From Pontibacter ruber (lineage in GTDB: Bacteria; Bacteroidota; Bacteroidia; Cytophagales; Hymenobacteraceae), in assembly GCF_023630205.1 (NCBI RefSeq), contig NZ_JALPRR010000002.1, positions 550,899 through 614,898 of the forward strand: a stretch of 64,000 nt of DNA, in the 5' to 3' direction. A model generated the notes under the pieces. The model was given only the letters and a program-made list of their open reading frames with translations. It made no database searches and was not told where the DNA came from. This document shows, in pieces, positions 1 through 7,653 of the stretch (positions within the stretch are counted from its first letter, which is position 1; every line of letters starts with the position of its first letter). Made by a program: the position numbers and the translations under genes.

Positions 1-1
1 C

Positions 2-1327
2 AAAGAAGATATCATCCATGCTTCGGGTAAGGCAGGTATCGGTATCGAAGATATCCTGAATGCTATTTGCGAGCGTATTCCGGCACCAAAAGGAGACCCG
101 GAGGCACCCCTGCAGGCCCTGATCTTTGACTCTGTATTTAACTCCTACAGAGGCATTGAAGTATACTTCCGGATTTACAACGGCACGCTTCGTAAAGGCG
201 ATAAGGTAAAGTTCATAAACACGGGCAAAACCTACGAGGCCGACGAAATCGGCGTACTGAAACTGAACCAGGAGCCACGCCAGGAAATGGCAGCCGGCAA
301 CGTGGGTTACCTGATCTCGGGTATCAAAAATGCTAAAGAAGTAAAAGTAGGTGATACCATTACGCATGTGGATCGTCCGGCTCAGGGTATACAGGGCTTT
401 GAGGACGTGAAGCCGATGGTGTTTGCCGGTATTTACCCGGTAGAGACCAGCGAGTACGAAGAATTGCGTGCCTCCATGGAGAAGCTGCAGCTCAACGATG
501 CTTCCCTTGTATGGGAGCCGGAGACTTCTGCTGCCCTTGGCTTCGGTTTCCGTTGCGGATTCTTAGGCATGCTGCACATGGAAATTGTGCAGGAGCGTTT
601 GGAGCGTGAGTTCGATATGACGGTAATCACGACCGTTCCGTCGGTGCAGTTCAATGTGCATACTACCAAAGGCCAGTTGCTGAAAGTAAGTGCGCCTTCT
701 GAGATGCCGGAGCCAAACTACATCGACCACATCGAGGAGCCGTTCATCAAGGCGCAGATCATTTCAAAGGCAGAGTATGTTGGCCCGATCATCACGCTTT
801 GTATGGAAAAGCGCGGTATACTTAAAAACCAGACGTACCTGACCAGCGACCGCGTAGAGCTTTCGTTTGAAATGCCGCTTGCCGAGATCGTATTCGACTT
901 CTTTGATAAACTGAAGACCATTTCGCGTGGATATGCCTCGCTTGACTACGAGCTGATCGGTTTCCGCCAGTCGAACATGGTGAAGCTGGATGTGATGCTG
1001 AACGGAGAGCCTGTGGATGCCTTGTCGGCCATCGTGCACCGCGACAAAGCCTACGAGTGGGGCAAGCGCCTGTGCGAGAAGCTGCGTGAGCTGTTGCCTC
1101 GCCAGATGTTCGAGATCGCGATCCAGGCTGCTATTGGTCAGAAGATCATCGCCCGCGAAACGGTGAAGGCCCTGCGCAAGAACGTATTGGCCAAGTGCTA
1201 CGGCGGTGACATTTCGCGTAAGCGTAAGCTCCTCGAGAAACAGAAGAAAGGTAAGAAACGCATGCGCCAGGTAGGCAACGTGGAAATTCCGCAAGAAGCC
1301 TTCTTAGCCGTGCTCAAACTCGACTAA
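2..1327 (+). CDS. lepA: Elongation factor 4 (LepA), C-terminal part
   Basis: This is the 3' part of lepA, and the gene starts before the window. The open frame runs from base 2 without a stop. LepA is a ribosome-bound GTPase that acts on stalled or mistranslocated elongation complexes in the cytoplasm. The visible part begins at the end of the G domain ([14 protein letters not shown]), passes through the beta-barrel domain II and the EF-G-like domains III and V, and ends in the LepA-specific basic C-terminal domain ([20 protein letters not shown]), which is diagnostic for the family. No frameshift is seen. A GC-rich hairpin follows within 10 bases, so this is probably the end of its transcript. 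Confidence 0.97.
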   Translation, partial: KEDIIHASGKAGIGIEDILNAICERIPAPKGDPEAPLQALIFDSVFNSYRGIEVYFRIYNGTLRKGDKVKFINTGKTYEADEIGVLKLNQEPRQEMAAGNVGYLISGIKNAKEVKVGDTITHVDRPAQGIQGFEDVKPMVFAGIYPVETSEYEELRASMEKLQLNDASLVWEPETSAALGFGFRCGFLGMLHMEIVQERLEREFDMTVITTVPSVQFNVHTTKGQLLKVSAPSEMPEPNYIDHIEEPFIKAQIISKAEYVGPIITLCMEKRGILKNQTYLTSDRVELSFEMPLAEIVFDFFDKLKTISRGYASLDYELIGFRQSNMVKLDVMLNGEPVDALSAIVHRDKAYEWGKRLCEKLRELLPRQMFEIAIQAAIGQKIIARETVKALRKNVLAKCYGGDISRKRKLLEKQKKGKKRMRQVGNVEIPQEAFLAVLKLD

Positions 1328-1333
1328 CCTATA

Positions 1334-1369
1334 ACAAGCCCCGACGTGCCCCTCCGCGCCGGGGCTTGT
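1334..1369 (+). terminator. Hairpin terminator after lepA
   Basis: ACAAGCCCCG at 1334-1343 pairs with CGGGGCTTGT at 1360-1369, a perfect 10-bp stem with a 16-base loop. The sequence after it has no strong T tract, so it may be a weak terminator or a 3' mRNA-stabilising hairpin. Confidence 0.6.
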
Positions 1370-1494
1370 CGCTTATATACATTTTGACAGGAGAATTTGT
1401 GACAAAGGACAAAAGACATAAAGTATAAACTTTTAGTGGGCCTTCAATCCAATAGTTCTTTGCCAGGAAGTCTGATAATAAACTTGCTAAAGCC

Positions 1495-2007
1495 TTGTAC
1501 CTCGATATAACTATAAAAGCCCGTTGCTACAACCCCGCCAAAGTTGAAAGTATACTTCTGGAACATGGGGCTCAGTATGTGGGGCTGGATGTGCAGACGG
1601 ATACCTACTACGAAGCAGATTATGGTAAACTGAAGCACCGCCAGGGAAATATTGAGAATGTGCTTATACATTATAACAGGAAATCAGGCGGGGGAACAAA
1701 ACAAACCGAAGTACTTCTTTATCTTAAGCACCCAGGAGCTGAAACGATTAACCAGATCTGCGGCAGCCAGAAAGTTCTGGCGCAGGTAAAGAAGCTCCGA
1801 AAGATTTTCTTTATCGGGAATGTGAAGTTCCACATTGATTACCTGGAGGAACTTGGCCACTTTGTTGAAATAGAAGCAATTGATCTTGATGGCTCGCTAG
1901 GCTTGGATATGCTGAATCAGCAATGCCATTATTACAAAGAACTTCTCCAGATTGAAGAGGACGATTTAGTTACAAGTGCCTATACTGATTTAATACAGCA
2001 TTCATAA
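1495..2007 (+). CDS. CYTH-domain protein (class IV adenylate cyclase/triphosphatase-like)
   Basis: A 170-residue single-domain protein of the CYTH (CyaB/thiamine-triphosphatase) superfamily, whose members act on triphosphorylated substrates through a tunnel lined with acidic and basic residues. The family's N-terminal strand is visible as DITIKARC, followed by TDTYYEADYGKLKHRQG and HYNRKSGGGTK, and near the end GHFVEIEAID, which supplies the usual acidic metal ligands. The start must be TTG at 1495, because a stop lies in frame at 1453 and there is no ATG between. The start then fits the family N-terminus exactly. Substrate is not predictable from sequence; adenylate cyclase activity is only one option. 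Three copies of an ATTCATA-type direct repeat separate it from folD, 28 bases downstream. Confidence 0.82.
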   Translation: MYLDITIKARCYNPAKVESILLEHGAQYVGLDVQTDTYYEADYGKLKHRQGNIENVLIHYNRKSGGGTKQTEVLLYLKHPGAETINQICGSQKVLAQVKKLRKIFFIGNVKFHIDYLEELGHFVEIEAIDLDGSLGLDMLNQQCHYYKELLQIEEDDLVTSAYTDLIQHS

Positions 2008-2035
2008 TTCATAATTCATAATTATAAAGTAAACT

Positions 2036-2917
2036 ATGATCCTGCTCGACGGCAAAAAGACATCCGAAGCCATACAGAATGAAATAGCTGCAGAAGTAGC
2101 TGAGATTAAAGCCCATGGTGGTAAAATACCGCACCTGGCGGCTGTGCTTGTTGGTAATGATGGTGGCTCGGTTACGTATGTTACCAACAAAGTGCTGGCC
2201 TGCGAGAAAGTTGGCTTTGGCTCTTCGCTTATCCGCTACGAAGACGATGTGACCGAAGAAGAGCTTTTGAACAAAATACAGGAGCTGAACGAGGATGATG
2301 AGATCGATGGGTTTATCGTGCAGCTTCCACTGCCAAAGCATATCAATACACAGAAAGTGCTGGAGGCTGTAGACCCGAGAAAAGATGTAGATGGTTTCCA
2401 TCCGGCTAATGTGGGCCGAATGGTGGCTGGATTGTCTTCGTTCCTGCCGGCTACACCGTATGGCATTCTGCAGTTAATCGAGCGTTATCAGATCGAAACG
2501 AACGGCAAGCACTGCGTCGTGATCGGCCGCAGCAATATAGTAGGGTCGCCGATGAGTATCCTGATGTCGAAGGCGGCTTACCCGGGCAATGCCACCGTTA
2601 CGCTCTGCCACCGCAACACAATTGATCTGGCTTATTACACCCGTCAAGCTGATATCATTATTGCCGCCGTAGGTATACCCGGGCTGATAACAGAAGACAT
2701 GGTAAAAGAAGGCGCCGTAGTCATAGACGTGGGTACAACCCGCGTTCCGGATGCCACCCGCAAATCTGGCTACAGATTGCGTGGCGATGTGGACTTTGAC
2801 AACGTAGCACCTAAGTGCAGCTACATCACCCCTGTACCAGGTGGTGTTGGCCCACTTACAATTGCCATGCTGTTGAAGAATACCCTGAAAGCTGCCAAGC
2901 GCGAAGTATACGCGTAA
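2036..2917 (+). CDS. folD: Methylenetetrahydrofolate dehydrogenase/cyclohydrolase FolD
   Basis: Bifunctional cytoplasmic one-carbon enzyme: it oxidises 5,10-methylene-THF with NADP and hydrolyses methenyl-THF to 10-formyl-THF. The 293 residues match the family's full length. The catalytic Tyr-Lys pair is visible in [16 protein letters not shown] (about residues 47-62), the signature [12 protein letters not shown] follows, then [12 protein letters not shown], the nucleotide-binding [13 protein letters not shown] and the C-terminal [15 protein letters not shown]. The CDS is followed closely by a strong terminator, so it is last in its transcript, possibly read together with the CYTH gene. Confidence 0.97.
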   Translation: MILLDGKKTSEAIQNEIAAEVAEIKAHGGKIPHLAAVLVGNDGGSVTYVTNKVLACEKVGFGSSLIRYEDDVTEEELLNKIQELNEDDEIDGFIVQLPLPKHINTQKVLEAVDPRKDVDGFHPANVGRMVAGLSSFLPATPYGILQLIERYQIETNGKHCVVIGRSNIVGSPMSILMSKAAYPGNATVTLCHRNTIDLAYYTRQADIIIAAVGIPGLITEDMVKEGAVVIDVGTTRVPDATRKSGYRLRGDVDFDNVAPKCSYITPVPGGVGPLTIAMLLKNTLKAAKREVYA

Positions 2918-2935
2918 GCAAGTATAAATTCTACC

Positions 2936-2976
2936 AAAGCCTCTCAGTATCCTCAGGATGTTGGGAGGCTTTTTTG
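2936..2976 (+). terminator. Rho-independent terminator after folD
   Basis: AAAGCCTC (2936-2943) pairs with GAGGCTTT (2965-2972), and the T run continues to 2975. It lies just after the folD stop. Confidence 0.8.
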
Positions 2977-3000
2977 TGTCTGATTCTAGTTGATTCTCCT

Positions 3001-3027
3001 GTCATCTCGACGCAAGGAGAGATCTGT
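3001..3027. repeat. Degenerate copy of the GTCATTTCGA dispersed repeat
   Basis: GTCATCTCGA (3001-3010) followed by GAGAGATCTG (3017-3026) is a diverged half-copy of a repeat that also occurs at 22080-22160 as an inverted pair and at 43283-43310. No gene is visible between the folD terminator and queE (2977-3677); the spacer holds this repeat, the hairpin at 3114 and the larger repeat at 3268. Confidence 0.55.
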
Positions 3028-3113
3028 GTTAGCACAGGTATAGCTCTTCTTAAATCTTTATCATGCTTTCTCTTTCCTTGTTCTTTGCAAGCTTTTCGCC
3101 TCGCCGGCTGGGC

Positions 3114-3143
3114 CCTACTTTTCTCCTTGATGAGAAAAGTAGG
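3114..3143. repeat. Perfect 12-bp inverted repeat in intergenic region
   Basis: CCTACTTTTCTC (3114-3125) and GAGAAAAGTAGG (3132-3143) are exact reverse complements with the 6-base loop CTTGAT. It is not directly after a gene, so it is unlikely to be a simple terminator; it looks like a dispersed hairpin element. Confidence 0.6.
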
Positions 3144-3267
3144 CAAAAGAATCAAGACGATTTTGTTTCTCGAGGGCCCCTACCCCCACTCGCTGACCGC
3201 TCAAACAAAAAATCGTCATCTGTGCACCTGGCTAGTTTCTTTGCCCCGTAACTTCTGTTTTATTGTT

Positions 3268-3432
3268 CCTGTTGCATAGCAGCTCACGAAGCAGTGTCAT
3301 TTTTAATCCTTGGGTTGAGCGCCTATGCGAGTTTTTCCGGTGTTGCGCGAGCAACATTGCGACCGAAGGGTAGCAAAGGAAAAGCTCCCAGCGCGATGCC
3401 CCAGGACGAGGCCCCGCGGCCCTGAGCGCACC
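3268..3432 (+). repeat. Dispersed structured repeat, copy A
   Basis: About 165 bp whose reverse complement recurs at 43414-43575. Identical or nearly identical blocks are 3307-3341 (starting TCCTTGGGTTGAGCGCC) and 3372-3432 (AGCAAAGGAAAAGCTCCCAG onward, ending TGAGCGCACC). Between them sits a small hairpin, GTTGC-GCGA-GCAAC (3342-3355), that differs from copy B but keeps its base pairing. There is no convincing coding potential, although accidental open frames run through it. Confidence 0.75.
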
Positions 3433-3607
3433 AAAAGCAGCTATAAAACAAAAGGTGAGTAAGACTAAGGATGAAGGGTAGCTACGAAGCAAAGACTTGT
3501 TAGCACAATGAATAAGTTTCTCTCTGTACACTAAATAAAAACACATCTATACTTCTTCTATAACCAAACGGAACAGAAGACACTGCATACCTTGTTGCAA
3601 TTTTAGC

Positions 3608-3615
3608 TAACTTTG
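3608..3615 (+). promoter_or_regulatory. Possible -7 promoter element upstream of queE
   Basis: TAACTTTG matches the Bacteroidetes sigma-ABfr -7 consensus TAnnTTTG, 62 bases before the queE start. No well-spaced -33 TTG was found, so this is tentative. Confidence 0.4.
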
Positions 3616-3677
3616 CAAGTTCTGCGCGGTTTATACCTAGGAAAGTATAAATCAGCATATTTATCAAATACTGGCTC

Positions 3678-4355
3678 ATGCAGGGCCGAAGCATTACAAT
3701 TTTGGAATCAATAAAAGCATTTAAGACAGCCTCTATCCATACGGTGCCGAAAGATGGCAGCCAGTTACCTCTGATGGAGGCTTTTTATACGATACAGGGT
3801 GAGGGTGGCAACACCGGAACAGCTGCTTATTTTATCCGGTTGGGCGGCTGCGACGTGGGCTGCCACTGGTGCGATGTAAAGGAGTCGTGGGATGCGGAAC
3901 TGCACCCGCTAACACCAGTAGAAGAGATTGTGAAAATGGCCGAACCATTTCCGGGCAAAACAGTTGTAATAACCGGGGGAGAGCCGCTGCTTTACAACCT
4001 CAACCCGCTTACGTCGCTGCTGCAGGAGCAAGGCATTAAAACCATGATCGAGACTTCCGGTGCATATCCGATCAGCGGCTATTGGGATTGGGTGTGTTTG
4101 TCTCCCAAAAAGTTTAAAGCTCCGGATGCATCTGTGTATCCTTTTGCAGATGAGCTAAAAGTGATTATCTTTAACAAAAGTGATTTTGCGTGGGCAGAGG
4201 AGCATGCAGCAAGGGTAGGGGAGAAAACAAGATTATACCTGCAACCCGAGTGGAGTAAGGCCAACCAATTGACGCCGCTTATAGTAGAGTACGTAAAGAA
4301 CAATCCGAAATGGCGTGTGTCGCTGCAGACGCACAAGTACATGGATATCCCATAA
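3678..4355 (+). CDS. queE: 7-carboxy-7-deazaguanine synthase QueE (radical SAM)
   Basis: Radical SAM enzyme of the preQ0/queuosine pathway that contracts 6-carboxytetrahydropterin to 7-carboxy-7-deazaguanine. The 225 residues show the family start LMEAFYTIQGEGGNTG, the Fe-S/SAM cysteine motif GGCDVGCHWCD (C-x3-C-x2-C) and the glycine-rich VVITGGEPLLY. The substrate for this enzyme is made by QueD, which is encoded separately at 15258-15707 on the other strand. The start at 3678 leaves an N-terminal stretch of about 30 residues before the conserved core; a TTG slightly downstream is an alternative. It is followed after 6 bases by the OmpA gene, with no obvious functional link. Confidence 0.95.
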   Translation: MQGRSITILESIKAFKTASIHTVPKDGSQLPLMEAFYTIQGEGGNTGTAAYFIRLGGCDVGCHWCDVKESWDAELHPLTPVEEIVKMAEPFPGKTVVITGGEPLLYNLNPLTSLLQEQGIKTMIETSGAYPISGYWDWVCLSPKKFKAPDASVYPFADELKVIIFNKSDFAWAEEHAARVGEKTRLYLQPEWSKANQLTPLIVEYVKNNPKWRVSLQTHKYMDIP

Positions 4356-4361
4356 CCTTAT

Positions 4362-6290
4362 ATGTATAAACAACTGCTTTTTACTCTTCTCCTGATATTG
4401 GGTGTAAGCGTAACTGGTTTTGCGCAAAACCAACCGTTACGTACAAAATCTAAAAAGGCAGAAAATTTATACTACAAGGCAGACGATTATGTAAAAGCCC
4501 GTGATTTTGAACGGGCGCTACAAACGCTCGACGAAGCGATAGAAAAAGATCCGAAGTTTGGTGAAGCATACTTGAAGGCAGCCCACCTGCACAAGATGAT
4601 GGGCAACAAGGCAGCCACTTTCGATTACCTCGACAAAGGGCTTTCGGTGCTGCCGTACAATGCTGGCCTTGCCAACAGCTACTTCGACCTGGCCGATCTA
4701 TACTTTGATAAGGGCGATTACAAGAAGTCTAAAAATTTCTTTCAGGCATTTCTTAAATCCAACCCTAAAAATGCAAAGCTGATCGATTATGCGCGGCAAC
4801 AGGTAAAAACAGCCGACTACGCCTTAAAGGCGATGCAGAAACCGATCGATTTCAACCCGGTGCGCCTCTCTGATGCCATTAACCAGTTCGGGCTACAATA
4901 CTTTCCTTCCACCACCGCCGACCAGCGTTACTTTATTTACACGGCCCGTGCAGGCGCGCGCCCAGACCAGGACGAAAACATCTATGTAAGCCAGCAGAAA
5001 GACGGGGAGTGGCAGGCGCCGGTTTCCATCTCTGATGCGATCAATTCTACTGCCAACGAAGGGGCCGCCACCATTTCAGGCGATGGCAAAACGCTCGTTT
5101 TTACCTCCTGCAACCGCCCCGATAGCCAGGGCGATTGTGATCTGTACATCTCTTTCAGAACAGGCAACGAATGGAGCAAGCCCCGGAACATGGGCACCGA
5201 TGTCAATTCCAAAGCCTGGGACTCTCAGCCAAGCTTATCTGCCGACGGCCGCACGTTATACTTCACGTCTACACGAGGTGGTGGTATAGGCAAAGAGGAC
5301 ATCTGGGTGACCAGCCTGGTAGAAGATGGCTCCTGGCGAAAGCCCCGCAACCTGGGCGAACCGGTTAACTCGAAAGGGCGCGACATGGCTCCGTTCATTC
5401 ATGTAAGCGGTTCTACGCTATACTTTGTAAGCGACGGGCACATCGGCATGGGCGGTTTGGATGTCTTCAAAACTTCCCTGGAACATACCAAAAAGTGGAC
5501 GGTGCCAGAGAACATGGGCTATCCGCTTAACACGCATACCGACGAAGGCTCCATGTTTGTGACGCCGGATAACAAAACCGGCTATTACTCACGCCAATTA
5601 GTAACAGAGTCAGGCATACCCACCATACAGCTTTATAGTTTTGATGTGCCGGAAGTATGGAGAAGCAAGATGAACAGTACCTATGCACAGGGGCGTGTGT
5701 TTGATGCAGATACCAAGAAGCCGCTGGCTGCCGTGGTGCAACTATACGATGTGGCCTCTGACTCGCTGGTGCAGCAGGTGAATTCCGATAAAGTATCCGG
5801 CGAATACACCGTAGTGCTGACAGATGGCAAGCAGTATGCCTTGTATGTAAATGCCCCGAAATACCTGATGAACAGTTTGAGTTTTGATTATACCTTGTCA
5901 CAGGCACTGAAACCACTGGCACTCGATGTTTACCTGAAACCTATTAAAACAGGGGCGGCCTCCGTGCTCAACAATCTGTTCTTCGATACGGGCAAGTATA
6001 CCCTGGAACGAAAGTCGCGCACGGAGCTAAATAAGTTGATTTCCTTCCTGCAGCAGAACAAGGGAGTGCAGATCGAGATCTCCGGCCATACCGACGACGT
6101 TGGCTCTGACCAGGCCAATCAACTTCTTTCGGAAAAAAGGGCCAAAGCCGTCGCCGATTACCTCAGCAGCAACGGCGTAAACAGGCAGCGCATCCGGTCT
6201 AAAGGCTACGGCGAGACCAAACCTGTTAAGCCAAATACATCGGAAGAGAACCGAAGCCAGAACCGCCGCATCGAAATGCGGGTTCTCTAA
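4362..6290 (+). CDS. PorE-like periplasmic protein: TPR, PD40 propeller, CarboxypepD_reg, OmpA
   Basis: A 642-residue exported protein with the domain order known from PorE, which anchors the type IX secretion machinery to peptidoglycan. A signal peptide (about 1-21, ending VTGFAQ) is followed by TPR-type helices (about 30-150), PD40/WD40-like propeller repeats (about 190-440, e.g. ISGDGKTLVFTSC, LSADGRTLYFTST), a carboxypeptidase-regulatory-like fold (about 455-530, VFDADTKKPLAAVVQLYD) and a C-terminal OmpA peptidoglycan-binding domain (FFDTGKYTL, ISGHTDDVGSD, NQLLSEKRAKAV, NRRIEM). Unlike the P. gingivalis PorE lipoprotein as I recall it, no lipobox cysteine is seen at the signal cleavage site. 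Several paralogues with this layout exist in Bacteroidetes, so PorE itself is not certain. It ends at a perfect palindromic terminator shared with the converging gene. Confidence 0.85.
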   Translation: MYKQLLFTLLLILGVSVTGFAQNQPLRTKSKKAENLYYKADDYVKARDFERALQTLDEAIEKDPKFGEAYLKAAHLHKMMGNKAATFDYLDKGLSVLPYNAGLANSYFDLADLYFDKGDYKKSKNFFQAFLKSNPKNAKLIDYARQQVKTADYALKAMQKPIDFNPVRLSDAINQFGLQYFPSTTADQRYFIYTARAGARPDQDENIYVSQQKDGEWQAPVSISDAINSTANEGAATISGDGKTLVFTSCNRPDSQGDCDLYISFRTGNEWSKPRNMGTDVNSKAWDSQPSLSADGRTLYFTSTRGGGIGKEDIWVTSLVEDGSWRKPRNLGEPVNSKGRDMAPFIHVSGSTLYFVSDGHIGMGGLDVFKTSLEHTKKWTVPENMGYPLNTHTDEGSMFVTPDNKTGYYSRQLVTESGIPTIQLYSFDVPEVWRSKMNSTYAQGRVFDADTKKPLAAVVQLYDVASDSLVQQVNSDKVSGEYTVVLTDGKQYALYVNAPKYLMNSLSFDYTLSQALKPLALDVYLKPIKTGAASVLNNLFFDTGKYTLERKSRTELNKLISFLQQNKGVQIEISGHTDDVGSDQANQLLSEKRAKAVADYLSSNGVNRQRIRSKGYGETKPVKPNTSEENRSQNRRIEMRVL

Positions 6291-6301
6291 AAGATCAAAG
6301 T

Positions 6302-6350
6302 ATAAAGTAAAAGGGCAGCCCTGATCATCAGGGCTGCCCTTTTACTTTAT
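6302..6350. terminator. Bidirectional terminator, perfect 24-bp inverted repeat
   Basis: Bases 6302-6325 are the exact reverse complement of 6327-6350 around a single central C. The core is AAAAGGGCAGCCCTGAT paired with its complement, flanked by A runs and T runs on each side. It lies between converging genes ending at 6290 (+) and 6367 (-), so it can serve both. Confidence 0.9.
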
Positions 6351-6366
6351 AACGCTTTACCCGACG

Positions 6367-6831
6367 TTAAAACATGTAGGTCAGGTTGAGCATGGTTCTG
6401 TCATTGACTTTGTTGGCATGGTGGTCGCTGTTGCTTAGCGATTTTTGCAGGGTAGCGCCCAACGCCAGGTTACTGATGTAGACGTTCACCCCCAGGTTGG
6501 CATAGTAATTTTCCCCGCCGATCTGGATATGCTCCTCATCCCCGAATTCGTCTGCTTTTGCATTCTCGTAGTACTCGCCTGCGCTTGGCAGCAAGGTAAT
6601 GCCTTCCATGTTTTGCCAGTTAATCAGGTTGGAGATAGCGCTCACTCTGTTGCCATACTTGTACCCGTTGTTATCTGTGGTGTTCATCCGGTAGGTAAGA
6701 TTATTGCTGAGCCAGAGTTTGCCATAGCGCAGGGTATAGATACTGTTGAGCTGGTAATCATAAAGCAGGGTTCTGCTCAGGGCAGGAAACAGCATCACTG
6801 CTATACTTATTATAGATAACACACTTTTCAT
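6367..6831 (-). pseudogene. Truncated outer-membrane beta-barrel protein (transporter-like)
   Basis: 154 residues, beginning with a signal-like hydrophobic stretch (MKSVLSIISIAVMLFPALS) and running directly into what resembles the C-terminal half of a roughly 280-300-residue Bacteroidetes beta-barrel family (QLNSIYTLRYGKLWLSNNLT, YGNRVSAISNLI) and ending in the outer-membrane-type terminus MLNLTYMF. The N-terminal half of the family, which normally carries a cysteine-rich motif after the signal, is absent. The 249 bases to the divergent cytochrome gene cannot hold it in another frame. I infer an in-frame internal deletion, from memory of the family rather than a search. It might still be a small exported barrel fragment. 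The FNR-type site at 6892 lies just upstream. Confidence 0.55.
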
Positions 6832-6891
6832 GCTGTCCGGCTTCTTGTCTGATTCCGAATCAGATGTATGTAGAGCAGGGTGCTGAAAAAA

Positions 6892-6903
6892 TGATAAATA
6901 TCA
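6892..6903. promoter_or_regulatory. CRP/FNR-type operator upstream of the nos cluster
   Basis: TGATAAATATCA fits TGA-N6-TCA, the half-site arrangement bound by FNR/DNR-family regulators. It lies 178 bases before the cytochrome c start and 61 bases before the start of the divergent truncated barrel gene. A TACTTTTG (6949-6956) matches the -7 consensus TAnnTTTG about 55 bases downstream. Related sites occur at 15117, 18952, 25545 and 25568. Confidence 0.6.
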
Positions 6904-7080
6904 CCTATAAAAGAGATGTAAGTCTTTTATTCAGCTATGCTTTTCTTATACTTTTGAATTGTAAATGAAAGCCAAAACATACTTGTTAACCTTTGAATAG
7001 TTATAATAAATCGGCCGGTATTGGATTATGCACGTAGGAAATAAGATAATTCAACCGGAACTACTAAACATTTAAAGACA

Positions 7081-7626
7081 ATGAAAATCAACAAAAAACA
7101 ATCATTTAAAATGAAACCGCTAAAACCTTTTGCTATGCTCATGCTAGGCGCCATGATGTTGTACAGTTGCTCATCCGGCGATAACGAAACCGCCGGTGGT
7201 GAAACTGAACAGGAGTCCGGTTTGGCACACCAGGAGGAAGCTGCCGGGGAATCAGCTGCTGCAACAGAAACAGCCGCCGCTGACGAGGGCAAAGGTGTAG
7301 GCCCTGTCAAAACTGTAGAAATAGGCGCCACCATCGACGAGGCTCTGGCCAATCAGGGTAAGAGTATATTCGAAGGCAAATGTTCTGCCTGCCACCAGTT
7401 ATCTGATCAGAAAGTAGTAGGCCCTGGCCTGGCGGGTGTAACCGAGCGCCGCAAACCGGAGTGGATCATGAACATGATCGTGAACCCGGAAGAGATGACC
7501 AAGCAGGATCCAACAGCTAAAAAACTGCTGGCTGAGCACTTAACCCAGATGACCAACCAGAACGTGACGGAGCAGGATGCAAGAGCCATTCTCGAATACC
7601 TGAGACAGAACGACAAGGCTAGCTAA
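7081..7626 (+). CDS. c-type cytochrome lipoprotein of the nos cluster
   Basis: 181 residues: an N-terminal signal ending in a lipobox-like LYSCSS, a low-complexity Glu/Ala/Thr linker (about 35-75), and a mono-heme cytochrome c domain with the haem motif CSACH and a downstream Met ligand candidate (MTNQN or EEMTKQD). Standing 27 bases ahead of nosZ, it is the likely electron donor to N2O reductase, as cytochromes of clade II nos clusters are. It would be anchored on the periplasmic face of a membrane. A second in-frame ATG at codon 11 is an alternative start and gives a more usual signal peptide length. Confidence 0.9.
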   Translation: MKINKKQSFKMKPLKPFAMLMLGAMMLYSCSSGDNETAGGETEQESGLAHQEEAAGESAAATETAAADEGKGVGPVKTVEIGATIDEALANQGKSIFEGKCSACHQLSDQKVVGPGLAGVTERRKPEWIMNMIVNPEEMTKQDPTAKKLLAEHLTQMTNQNVTEQDARAILEYLRQNDKAS

Positions 7627-7653
7627 AGAAACTAAACACAAACCCATAATTTT

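Noticed and set aside
2815..3279. 154-codon plus-strand frame running from folD into the spacer
   Set aside because: It starts inside folD in another frame and continues through a terminator and repeats; no coherent protein.
3232..3546. Minus-strand frame across the structured repeat
   Set aside because: The matching element at 43414 does not preserve a common reading frame, and the conserved feature is the hairpin, not a protein.
3616..3677. preQ1 riboswitch before queE
   Set aside because: No compact H-type pseudoknot pattern or characteristic A-rich tail next to the start codon was found.
6850..6862. TGATTCCGAATCA as another FNR-type operator
   Set aside because: The spacer between TGA and TCA is seven bases, not six, so it does not fit the pattern of the other sites.
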